Positions 9,299 through 18,739 of a DNA stretch of 27,996 bases are shown one piece after another. The stretch is from Saccoglossus kowalevskii (Eukaryota; Hemichordata; Enteropneusta; Harrimaniidae). The translations under genes and the position numbers were made by a program. Position 1 is the first letter of the stretch, and every line of letters starts with the position of its first letter. A model generated the notes under the pieces. That model worked only from the letters and a program-made list of their open reading frames with translations. It ran no database searches and had not been told where the DNA came from. Location: the NCBI RefSeq assembly GCF_000003605.2, contig NW_003120918.1, positions 896,305 through 924,300 of the forward strand, in the 5' to 3' direction.

Positions 9299-9478
9299 AT
9301 GTTTTTTCAAGTGCAAGTAGAAAAGACGGTTGATGGAACTAGCAGATCCCATAGTGTCGGAAATGCACGACAACGTTCACTTCGGTTAGCCGATTGGGAA
9401 GACCTTAGACGAGATGTTAAAACATACAAGACGTACATTTCGGCCTATGTTTTGAATGGCAAAAAAGCATTCTGAAGC
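9299..9478 (+). CDS. Small basic ORF, 59 residues, unrecognised
   Basis: ATG at 9299 opens a 59-codon frame just right of the element boundary. The sequence is basic and helical (ARQRSLRLADWEDLRRDVKTYK, quoted in part: RQRSLRLADWEDLRRD). The next ATG in another frame (9456) starts MAKKHSEAEKKQRA and runs 72 codons to 9674 with FRERRIQRN. A similar Arg/Tyr-rich piece, NRQRKYYRNNQELRVYQEW, lies at 13901. Such basic helices occur near the N-terminus of some transposon helicase proteins, but the evidence here is too thin to name one. Confidence 0.2.
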
Positions 9479-9679
9479 CGAGAAGAAACAGAGGGCAATA
9501 TTAATTTTATTTACTATGCATCATACCCAGCACCACAGCAAGATTGCTAACAGATCGCATCGAGTACTCTTTCGAGAGCGGAGAATTCAAAGAAACCATG
9601 AGCATATTTATTCGGCCATATGCGTTACGTGTCCTCCAACTTCAAAGATGTCGAACATTAAACTCTTCATGTAACTATT

Positions 9680-10430
9680 TTAACACTTATGCCGATCTTG
9701 ATTGTTCGTTTTTTGTGAGGTAGCATCCTTAATTTATGGGGTGTTAATTGTCGCGGCAAAAAAAAAAAAAAAGTCAATCCTGTATGCATTGAGTTGTACG
9801 ATGTGATATTTTAAGATTTGCGTCCCTTTGCCAGTGACTCTTGTGAGCAGGTTTATAGTTGCGGTAATTTGTTTGTAAAGTCACAACCACTTGGTCTAAA
9901 GTCTTGGACGTGTATGCCGTTTATGGCTACTTCTCCACGGTATGTATTTGCGTCAACCGAAATTGATAATTGGCTCGCTTGACAATTATTCGTTCATGTG
10001 GATCATTTAATTACTTTTTACATTAAGTCCACGTACCATCACATCACGATCATCTGGAAACATCAGGGCTATTTTGGATTCTCCCAAGGAGTTTTACTTT
10101 GGAATTCGGCATTTCTATCGCGCCATGTTTATTCACAAAAATATCAAAGCGAAGGTAAGTTGTTGGTCAGTTGTGTGTGTGTGACTAGGTTATTGGTGAG
10201 CTTGCATCAACGTATCGATGAAATCAAGCTGGTAACGGTCTGTTTAAATCTAGGGCTCTTTCATACCGTGCATGTTTGAAGGAATCAGTAAAACACTGCA
10301 ATTCCAGAATAGGTATATTTGTGTCTGTTTTTTCATCATGTTAGATAAGCGAGTCGGGAATTTAATGCGCATGGATGGGACTGCGCCATGCTTCCGTACA
10401 TGACGGCCATGACGGCCATGGTGGTTTATA
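9680..10430. other. Intergenic stretch
   Basis: No gene recognised. A poly-A run at 9759-9773 and a short tandem CATGACGGC pair at 10398-10416 are the only features. Confidence 0.4.
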
Positions 10431-10437
10431 ATGTTAA

Positions 10438-10760
10438 ACAAGAAGGTAAGAGTGTGTGTGGTAAGGGATCTGTATTGTATTGTTGAAAGTTCAACCTGGC
10501 GAGCACTCGTTGAAGCTCACTGTATGTTATTATGAAAGATTGGAGTGGATAACCAGGAAGTGGTGAGGATTGTACGCAACAGTAAATACTTTGAAGGTGT
10601 CTTTTTATACACCGTGTGTTTTTTATACTGAAACGTCCTCAATTGGCTATGGCAGGTGTATTGACCAAGAAGGTAAGGAGGCGAGTGTAAGTGGTCTCTA
10701 TAAGAACAGGTTGAAAGTTCAACCTGGAAGGAACTCGTTGCAATTCACGAAACAGTAAAG
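10438..10760 (+). repeat. Diverged tandem repeat, about 228-bp period
   Basis: Two copies share CAAGAAGGTAAG (10440 and 10668), then GTTGAAAGTTCAACCTGG (10483 and 10709) and an ACTCGTTG.A tail. The first copy also contains GATTGGAGTGGAT, which links this block to the 98-bp array downstream. Confidence 0.65.
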
Positions 10761-10966
10761 GTTTTGAAGGCTTAAACGTGCAATTGCGCACAAAAAACTA
10801 GATCGTGGCGAAGATTGCGAGAGTCGAAAGAAGAGTACCTGAGTTGCAGGATATAGTGTTATGGAATTTGATTTATGCAATAGCATATACGCTGGTATGC
10901 CCATAGTGTGCCCCTCTGGGGCAGAATGTTCTAGTCGATGGGCCAAGTAATCATGTTATTTACAAC

Positions 10967-11262
10967 GATTGGAGTATTCGGGTTTGATGCTTTCCAGGAA
11001 CTTGAGGCCCTGTGGGATCCACATTTCAGTGGATGGGGTTGCTTTTGATAGCAATAGTCAACGACGACTGGATCATCAATATTTATACTTCCCAGGAGCT
11101 TAAAGCTATGTGAGATCTACATTTCAGTGAATGGGGGCGCGTTTGACAGCAACAGTAAATTACGACTGGAGCATCAGTAGTGATGCTGTCCGAAAGCTTG
11201 ATGCTCTGTGAGATCTACATTTCAGTGGATAAGGTTGCTTTTGACAGCATTAGTACATTATG
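10967..11262 (+). repeat. Three tandem copies of a 98-bp unit
   Basis: Units start at 10967, 11066 and 11164 (GA.TGGA..AT) and each contains TGAGATCTACATTTCAGTG and TTTGACAGCA.AGT. Divergence between units is visible at many positions, so the array is old. No frame stays open through it. Confidence 0.85.
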
Positions 11263-11566
11263 CAAGGTTCAATCCTTGCTGAAAATGTCCCAATACTGAG
11301 ACAATTGAAGTTCTTTCCCAAAGTTGGGATGGGGAAAAAAAACAAAAGCTCGGCTCTCAAAAATCGCTTTACAATATTAATGAACAAGGTATGTGCGAAG
11401 TTGAAACGAGACCAAGCTCGTGGCACATTATTCTTTCCAATGTGGCAGTCGGCCTCTTTCGGACAGTGATATGCCCGGCTGACAATATATATGCAATTGA
11501 AGTGGAACTATTGGAAAGATTACTACTAGTATCACATGTGAATACAGTACATGGTACAAAAAAAGA

Positions 11567-11663
11567 AGCCACAATTCCTAATTTTCGAGTTGTTAGTTTT
11601 CTACGGAATTCCGCTAGAGGGCGCATCCAAAATACCCGGATGACGAGCCTGAGTGGGGTTGTT
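11567..11663 (+). repeat. Dispersed repeat 'C', forward copy, with CTCF-like motif
   Basis: Shares ATTCCTAATTT.CGAGTT, AGAGGGCG and ACCCGGATGAC with the reverse complement of 13640-13737. It contains CCGCTAGAGGGCGCA at 11611-11625, a close fit to the CTCF core. Confidence 0.7.
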
Positions 11664-11703
11664 TTTATTAAAGTTCTGTATTCTTACATGCGTAAATCAA
11701 TAG

Positions 11704-11804
11704 ATTGGAAAAGCAAAAAAGTTCCAGAACTCCGCAAATTTCTTCAGGATCGTGGTATAACTTGCAGCAATGTTCGTAAAGCTATTTTTTTGCAAACGAG
11801 TTAA
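11704..11804 (+). CDS. SAP-domain-like exon fragment
   Basis: After AAATCAATAG (possible 3' splice site ending at 11703) the frame reads WKSKKVPELRKFLQDRGI, then TCSNVRKAIFLQTS and a TAA at 11802-11804. The W-x4-VPELR-x-L-x-DRGI...RKA pattern is that of a SAP motif, a helix-turn-helix of about 35 residues that binds AT-rich DNA and is common in nuclear scaffold proteins and in several transposon or viral-recombinase-like proteins of invertebrates. The canonical Gly before the basic residues is replaced. The frame is also open upstream to 11391, but the ATG there sits in a GGTATGT donor-like sequence. Probably a detached exon or relic. Confidence 0.4.
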
Positions 11805-11964
11805 ATGTTCGCCAAAAGTCAAACAATCGTCGTCGTACAACCACTCCAATACACCGTCCTAGGCCCCGAATTGGCGGACCCATAGCCCCGACCAGGACGC
11901 AAACGTCTACCTGAACTTTCCCACCGGGACTTTCCCGCCACTTCCAACAGGAGCATCCGGAGGC

Positions 11965-12100
11965 TTATTGTAATCGAAGAAACGAAACGGAACGGAACGA
12001 AACGAAACGGGATAACACACATAATAAAAATTAAACTGTATTCAATGAAAATGGGTTTTATACGCACAATATTTACAAAATATTTGCTGAAAATATTTAA
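11965..12100 (+). repeat. Inverted repeat 'D', left arm
   Basis: Reverse complement of 12790-12930, with shared CGAAACG pentamer runs, GGATAACACACAT and GCACAATATTTACAAAATAT. The (CGAAA/GGAAC)n run at 11980-12010 differs in length from the partner. Confidence 0.75.
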
Positions 12101-12262
12101 GCAATAAACCACCGCCGGAGACGAAACTTGAACAGTATTTTTATTTAATTATTTGTTGCTACCCTTTTACATCAGAGGTTCACTGATTAGTAATTAGGAG
12201 CAGCAAAAAAAATTATTGGAAAAAGCACATACTATATAAATGAATAAAGAAACAGACAATTT

Positions 12263-12360
12263 AAAACTTAAAGGAAGTACAAAAAATTGAACTTGTTAAA
12301 ACTTAAAGAAAATACAAAAAAAAGAAACTTTTGAACTTAAAGTAAATACAGGAAATAAAT
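12263..12360 (+). repeat. Short tandem triplet, about 35-bp period
   Basis: Three diverged copies of AACTTAAAG.AA.TACA (starting about 12263, 12299, 12334) in AT-rich DNA beside the assembly gap. Confidence 0.6.
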
Positions 12361-12401
12361 CTAATCTACATAATCTCTTCTATAATCCATGACATAAATA
12401 A

Positions 12402-12451
12402 NNNNNNNNNNNNNNNNNNNNNNNNNNNNNNNNNNNNNNNNNNNNNNNNNN
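12402..12451. other. Assembly gap, 50 N
   Basis: Fixed-length run of N between the arms of inverted repeat 'D'. True size unknown. Confidence 1.
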
Positions 12452-12789
12452 AAGAACAATTAATTATTTCTTTTTTAGTAAAACAAAAAAGAAGTCCTGA
12501 CTTTGCCAGTCTAAGGTACAATAATCACATCTATCGGACGAAACATGGGCAGTATTTTACCTTTCAGTCGTGTATAAAACTGTATAAAACAATTATCTAT
12601 AATTAGCGAAACGAACCATTTACTAATTAAAATCCCGTTATTTTCGGCAAAAGTTTTTTGTCGTTATATACACTACTGAAAGGTGAATATACTGGTCAAG
12701 TTTTGTCCGACAGTTGTGAATATTGTACGTGTAAGACCCTCGTTTCGCTGAATACCGGTATTACCGGTATCTGTAATTGGCGAGACGAG

Positions 12790-12930
12790 CCATATGGTAT
12801 TAAATATTATTTTTTTCGGCAAATATTTTGTAAATATTGTGCGTATAAACCTATTTTCACTGATTACAGTTTAATTTTCAATATGTGTGTTATCCCGTTT
12901 TGTTTCGTTTCGTCGATTACAATAAATCGC
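12790..12930 (-). repeat. Inverted repeat 'D', right arm
   Basis: Partner of 11965-12100. A further diverged copy of its start seems to precede it at about 12607-12680 (AAACGAACCAT, TTTTCGGCAAA), so the family is partly tandem here. Confidence 0.7.
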
Positions 12931-13263
12931 ATACAAAAAGTCATCCCGGAGTCATCCACACTTCTTTCGCGCCTCGTCCTCATTCGCATTCAGCTCCTGC
13001 TTTTTTCTGGGTTTTCTACCCTGTATTCATGCCAAAACCACTCGGAGCTGGACATCAATATTGCGTAATGGTATCTGATGGAATAAGAATCCTGGCAAAG
13101 TTGTGTGCATTGTGTTTTAAACTATCAAATAAATGATGATATTCACACTCGTGTCAATAGTTCTCATCTTTCTTCATCAAACAACGAATGACACCAACAG
13201 GAGTTGCATACACAGTAACTTTTTTGACTTGATCACACTCCACTTGAGTGCAAAACATGGCAG

Positions 13264-13412
13264 AGAATCCTCGCAATAGGGGGTAGGATGTTCTCAATAT
13301 ATGTCTGAAATAGGGGGTATTTTTTTCTTCAATATGTCTGCTCTAGGGGGTACTAAATTTACATTGCGTCCGCAATAGGGGGTATGGGTAGCCAATGTGC
13401 TGCCAGCCCTAG
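13264..13412 (+). repeat. Degenerate 33-bp array of AATAGGGGGTA motifs
   Basis: The core (A/C)(A/T)AGGGGGTA occurs at about 13275, 13309, 13342 and 13373, each preceded by TC.GC or TCTG, and a fifth weaker form (CCCTAGGGGCC) at about 13408. The cores are conserved while the 20-bp spacers are not. Confidence 0.7.
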
Positions 13413-13639
13413 GGGCCTTTTATTTTTTAGCAAGAACGCACATGGTGTAAGGTTTCAATATTGAGTGACCCCCCGGGGCTGTCTCCAGTTATTAAACTAA
13501 AAAAATACTGGCGCAGGATGGAAAATGCCGTGAACAAACCCAGGAATATAGTTTGGCGTCCACTCAGGTTCCCAATGACGCATTCGAATCCACTGGCGTT
13601 GAGTATATTGCTTACAGCAGACGCCGCTCAAATTTCAAC

Positions 13640-13737
13640 CCCACCACGAACGTTGAACGGACTGTCATCCGGGTACTTTGAGAACGCCCTCTATCGAATT
13701 TCGTGAGAAAAATAGTAACTCGGAAATTAGGAATGGC
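13640..13737 (-). repeat. Dispersed repeat 'C', reverse copy
   Basis: Inverted partner of 11567-11663, with GAACGCCCTCTATCGA (CTCF-like on the minus strand) at 13682-13697. Confidence 0.7.
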
Positions 13738-13739
13738 GT

Positions 13740-14600
13740 ATTTAATGAAACTTTCAATTTATATCTGGTTGCGTTACACATTTGTTTTGTTTAAACGTTT
13801 TGGCATGAGAAGCCATGATGTAAGAGTTATTAACCGAGTGTTTTTTGTTTCAGGTCTGAGCCTGGAAGACGTCCTATTAGGCTGAGGAAGTATTACTTTG
13901 TTGAATCGGCAGCGAAAATACTACCGTAACAATCAAGAACTTCGCGTATATCAGGAATGGAAACGCAATTATCGGCAAGGAAGTGTCACTTTTGTATTTT
14001 TTTTTCTTATTTGTTTGAATGTTTGCTTAGTCTCCAGCAGTCATGTCTATGCAATTACCTGGTCGCATGTTACAGCTGGTTACGGTTATCCAACAATCCA
14101 TCTTTTCATTGATAGTCTATCCTAGCATAATTTTTGTTGAATCCAGAGAAGACTCTGTATCTGCAGAAATATTTTGAAGTCGCTTTGTATGAAATACTCA
14201 TTATGTACAGTTTTGTTAATTTGAAGAGTTTTTATTTTGCTATGTTATTTACGGAAACCACAAGTCATTTTTTATTTTCTCAGTTAAAGCTGAGCAGTAC
14301 AAACAGGGTAATACAGTCGTTATTTCTAGACTCGATTGAGTTGCGTGCCCTGTAAAATCTTACGTAAATATGTCGACGTTGCATCCGTTATATTCATGTC
14401 ATCTGAATATCTCTTTAGGTCATTTTTTTGGTCGGGTGGTATCTGTACCCATATCAAAATAATAATAATAAAAAAAAAACGTTGTGTTACACCAGAGCGA
14501 CGGAGACAATTGTCAAACGTCTTCAGGCAGTGCATGGTGATGATGCTTTAGGTTTGGCATTCATTCTTTGCGGGCAGGTGCAACTGCCGCATCTAATGCA
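13740..14600. other. Intergenic stretch with one splice-acceptor-like site
   Basis: TTTTTTGTTTCAG at 13842-13854 is a good 3' splice site, but the frame after it closes quickly. A basic piece, NRQRKYYRNNQELRVYQEW, is encoded at 13901-13957 without a convincing start. No gene can be built from these. Confidence 0.3.
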
Positions 14601-14621
14601 GGTTTAGGGCCAGGGCCAGGA

Positions 14622-14648
14622 CCAATCAGATACCGCCAAAGATGGCGA
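14622..14648 (+). promoter_or_regulatory. Promoter-like CCAAT plus YY1-type motif
   Basis: GACCAATCAG is followed 15 bases later by CAAAGATGGCGAC, which fits the YY1 consensus found at start sites of housekeeping genes. A TATA box is absent. Whether a transcript starts here is unknown; no long ORF follows. Confidence 0.35.
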
Positions 14649-14722
14649 CGCTGTTGACTCGCTGACTAGTCATTTGTCAATTTCGCAAACTTTGTAGGTG
14701 TCCGGGCCCGTTCTTTTTTATC

Positions 14723-15444
14723 TACGTGGCCGCACCTGGCATGAACCTTACCTTATGTAAGTGTGTGTTGTACATTGTCGGATGTGACTAGTCTAGTAAA
14801 GACATATTGTTAACCGCGTTTCGCAGTATAGCGGTTAACTATTGTCTTTTCGAGATGGCAAACAGACGGGTATGGTACGTGGAGTCATGTGACAAGGGGT
14901 ATTTAAGTGGAGGACAGAAGGTTGAATGTCAATCTAGGCCAGTCTCGCTACAGTGCAGTTTTCAAATTGTTGTTTTGTGAGTTTGTTGTATAATACAGGG
15001 CGACACCCGCCACCTTCCCCTGGGCACGATCGACAGTGCGACGGGTACAGGTTTCCAGGTATTTTTTCCTCAAAGGGTTTTTTATTCCTGGTTTTTCCTG
15101 GGCGGTCGGCGTGCCAGTAACAGGGGTTACTATTTTGTCGATGTTTTTTGTCAGTTATTTTAAATGTTTCTTTAACCGAGTAATGTTAATGCCATTTTTC
15201 GAGCATCAATAGTCGATCTTTTTTGCAGTCCATGTAAGTTATTTTTTTCTCTCATTTAGTTTATTTCAATTTGAACACTACATGCAATGTAATGGCAGCC
15301 GTTTTTAGTCGGCTTTATTAGTATGTTTTGTTAAATAAATGGTTCGCCGGACCGACTGCACATACGTGGCCGCACCTGGCATGAACCTTACCTTATGTAA
15401 GTGTGTGTTGTACATTGTCGGATGTGACGAGTCCAGTAAAGACA
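14723..15444 (+). repeat. 82-bp direct repeats, 640 bp apart
   Basis: 14723-14804 and 15363-15444 differ at two positions only. Both hold CACCTGGCATGAACCTTACC followed by TTATGTAAGTG, where GTAAGT could be a splice donor. The second copy is preceded by an ATG (15339) whose frame, MVRRTDCTYVAAPGMNLTL, reads to that donor. The segment between contains the terminal repeat copy. Confidence 0.85.
14804..14964 (-). repeat. Second copy of the Ngaro-like terminal repeat
   Basis: Nearly identical to 9079-9225 but retains a full stem, GTTAACCGC ... GCGGTTAAC, with a 13-base loop at 14809-14838 that the other copy has lost. It stands alone, like a solo terminal repeat, and shares the same outer end. 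Confidence 0.75.
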
Positions 15445-15491
15445 ACAAAAGAGGTAGGGACGCTACAGTCCGTGTGCACAAGCTGGCTATG

Positions 15492-15566
15492 ATTGGCTGG
15501 CGAATGGAAGCTGATTGGTTGACAAAAATGTGAGCTGATTGGTCGAAATAAACAGGATATGATTGG
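15492..15566 (-). promoter_or_regulatory. Cluster of four CCAAT (NF-Y) boxes
   Basis: Minus-strand CCAATCA occurs with ATTGG cores at 15492, 15514, 15538 and 15562, each preceded by purine-purine or AG/GA, as NF-Y requires. Spacings are 22, 24 and 24 bases, about two helical turns. Would drive transcription leftwards. Confidence 0.5.
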
Positions 15567-15689
15567 CTGAGAACATAGCATCCTGAATCCTAAAATGTAT
15601 CAAGCTCAAGGGTTCCATGTCTTTACAAACTTACATTTGTGCAGGCACAAGTGAACAATTTGTTCAAGCGTATTCAGACTCGTGAATTT

Positions 15690-17836
15690 ATAGCTCCAAC
15701 ATGTCTAAATGACCTACACTCGTTACATGGGATGAAATGACGTCTACAGATATCGAATCTAAATACAAGCAATATCGAAACATTCTGACAAAACTGTTAA
15801 AATTGGCAAAAAAAACGTTATTTCAAATATAAATTTATTTCCGCAAATGGGAATACGAGTAAGATTTGGATAACAATTAACAGCATTTTAAATAAATACA
15901 ATAATATGACCACCCCTCAAAGACTTAAATCACCGACGTGATGCTCCCGATAAAGTTTTGACAGGAAGTTGCGATATTGCAAATGAATTCAATAATTACT
16001 TTACAAATATTGGCCCTGAGCTAGCTAGAAAAATTCACACATCTGTAAATTTTAATCACTATCTCACAGGGAATTTCCCGTCGTCCCTTTTCCTCCAAGC
16101 AATCACAGGACGGGATATTATGAAATTTCTTTACCGATTAGAAAGCAATGGGACATGATCACGTGTACCCCAAACTTGTAATTGATGCTGTAAAGTATAT
16201 TAACCTCTAGCGCACATTCTTAACTGTTCTATAGCTCAAGGTATTTTTTCTGACTCTCTGAAACTCGCCACAATCACACCTGTATATAAAAAGGGATCTG
16301 CCCTGGATGTCGGCAATTATAGGCCCATATCTATTCTACCCGTATTCAGTAAAATATTTGAATCAGCTGTAAATCATCAGCTACTTGGTTTCCTAAATAA
16401 GTTCAACATACTCTTGTCCTCGCAATATGGTTTTCGGAAAAAAATACAGTACCGCCCTTGCCCTAGTTGACCTTGTTTCTGATATCACTGCCAACATGGA
16501 CAACGGTTTTTTTACATGTGGGGTATTCATTGACTTAAACGAGCATTCGATATTATTGACCACAATATTCTCCTTAAAAAACTGGCTTATTATGGGATAT
16601 AAGGGGGTCTCCTGCTTTCATGGTTTCGAAGCTATATAACTAATAGACACCAAACAGTAAACATTGACGGAACTGCATCCACACCCAGACAGATTCAATA
16701 CGGGGTGCCCCAGGGATCAATATTAGGACCTTTACTTTTTCTTCTCTACATAAATGATATTCACCACTCTACTGATGCTTTCAATTTCCACCTCTTTGCG
16801 GATAATACACATTTATTTAAATTCCTGCAAACTAACACTATTGATCTTTCTAATATTAACAATGATTTTGAAAATGTTGTACAGTGGTGCAAAGCTAATA
16901 AATTAACAATTAATGTAGAAAAAACAAACTATATGATCCTGAAAACCCCGCAAAGATAAGTAAAAGTGGAGGGACAGCTTGCAATCAATGATACGTTGAT
17001 AGAGGGCGTGTCTAAAGCCACTTATCTGAGAGTAACCATTGACCCATGCCTAAATTGGAATTCTCATATTGCAAACATTGTGAAAACCATTAGTCTCAAA
17101 GTGGGCATTATATCTCGCATTCGTTCCAAGATCAATTCTTATCCTACTTTACAACACACTTATTCTCCCACACTTAATGTACTGTATTGAAATCTGGGGA
17201 AACACATACCCAACACTTCTTGAACCAGTTCTGTTCTTACAAAAAAAAAGTTGTGCGCCTTATCACCTTCTCGCACTTTAAAGCACATTCTGCTTCTCTT
17301 TTTATCCAATTACGCATAATTGATATTCACAAACTTTGTAAATTACAAACCTGCCTATTTATCTTCGACCTTAAACACAACAGATATGCACATAGCCTCA
17401 ATAAGTATGTTAATGATTACCCACATTGCTATCCCACAAGTTCAGTGTCTAGTGGTAACTTGTCAATTCCTGTTGCTCAACTTACAGTTTCACAACATAA
17501 TTTAAATTTGCTGCAGTAAAACACTGGAATTCACTTCCAGACTCCCTCAAAAACATCAACAACAGAAACAAATATGAAAATATGAAATGAAACATTATTT
17601 GCTTTGTTAAATTCTTGGATTACCTTCCATTTCTCTGCATTTTTTTAATTTTTTTCTTTTATTCTACATTTGTAAATTGTAAATTTCTACTTGACAGTCT
17701 GGGCCATGGACTGGACTAGTCCATAAGGACTATTTCCATGGTCCCCACCGGAATTACTACTATTGTATTTTGTTTATAAGTTCTGTTATAATGGTCATAC
17801 TGGTGAAATAAATTAAAAAAAATCTGATTCTGATTT
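15690..17836 (+). mobile_element. Jockey/CR1-like LINE, 5'-truncated
   Basis: The element begins in the linker between endonuclease and RT (IESKYKQYRNILTKLLKLAK, near 15750) and ends in a 3' tail with AAATAAATTAAAAAAAA and two TCTGAT units at 17819-17835. The 3' untranslated part contains GGACTAGTCC and paired CCATGG words at 17704-17742 that can fold. No target duplication was identified, and repeat 'B' directly abuts the tail. Confidence 0.85.
15735..17519 (+). pseudogene. LINE reverse transcriptase, frameshifted
   Basis: RT blocks in order: ANEFNNYFTNIGPELARKI (15980), LATITPVYKKG and NYRPISILPVFSKIFE (16265-16360), SSQYGFRK with an A-run frameshift near 16440, YSTALALVDLVS, GVFIDL with a deletion after it, YGVPQGSILGPLLFLLYIND (16700-16760), HLFADNTHLF, and WCKANKLTINVEKTNYM (16890). 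The catalytic box FADD is FADN here, so the polymerase would be dead even without at least four frameshifts. The C-terminal region (YCIEIWGNT, KKVVRLITF, LRIIDIHKLCKLQ) is typical for this superfamily. The endonuclease domain is absent. Confidence 0.85.
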
Positions 17837-17837
17837 A

Positions 17838-18739
17838 CTCAGTGTGAATACTTAACCGCGTTTGAAAATGTATACTCTATCGTTGAACCATTTTAAAATG
17901 TCATTTTTTATTCTTAAATACTACTAATAATATCATTCTTATATATTACTCAGTTTTTAATCCATTTATTTGATTATTTACTCAAACAAAAAAAAAACAA
18001 AAAAACAATAACAAACAAAAAAAATGTATATTCCATGTCACTGATCTTACTAGTTTTACCCTTTTTTTGTCAGTTTCATAATCAAATACTTAACCGGGTT
18101 TGAAAATGTATACTCTATGTATTTCAACCATTTTAACATGTCATTTTTCATTCTTAAATATTACAAATAATATCATTCTTATATATTACTCAGTTTTTAA
18201 TCCATTTTTTTTATTATTTACTCAAACATAAAAAAATATATGTTCCATGTCACTGATCTTAGTAGTTTTACCCATCTTTTGTGTATAAAAATGACGTGTA
18301 TTTATTAGCGTGTGAGTGTGTGCGTGTGTGTGCGTGAGCGCCCTCTACGATACATTCTGAAAAATCTTTCGTGACGTCCATGCTCGTCCAATTAAAAAAA
18401 TCCAATTAAAAAATAATTAAAAAATTGGAAAAAAATGATGGTAATTTATGCAAATGTATTCACGATGACCTCTTACGACCTCGTATTCAAATCAATTCTA
18501 TGTATGCAAATGTATTCACAATATCCCATTGTGACGTAATCCTTATGCAAATTAACCCCTTTACGGCCATGGTCGCTCATTTATGCTAATTTATGCAGGA
18601 ATTCCCATTTATGACGTCATCGTTTATGCTAATCTATGCACGTTCCCCCATTGTGACGTCATTCAACCCCCCGTATGACGTTATCGCATCCGAACTATGA
18701 ACAGCGCTCTCATGGTCGTCCCTATAATGTAACTTAAAC
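17838..18739 (-). repeat. Dispersed repeat 'B', inverted partner of 'A', internally duplicated
   Basis: Reverse complement of 3285-3960 with one extra copy of the end region: the stretch from CTTAACC..G to GTAGTTTTACCC occurs at 17848-18061 and again at 18089-18272. Regulatory-looking words are better preserved here than in 'A': ATGCAAAT at 18448, 18504 and 18545, ATGCTAAT at 18583 and 18626, TGACGTCA at 18612 and 18654, variants at 18532 and 18675, and a minus-strand CTCF-like site at 18336-18350. Confidence 0.85.

Noticed and set aside
11391-11804. 137-codon ORF as a complete gene
   Set aside because: The ATG lies within GGTATGT, a donor-like sequence, and only the last 34 residues resemble a domain.
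14723-15444. 82-bp direct repeats as LTRs of a small element
   Set aside because: They lack TG/CA ends, primer site and polypurine tract, and enclose a terminal repeat of another element.
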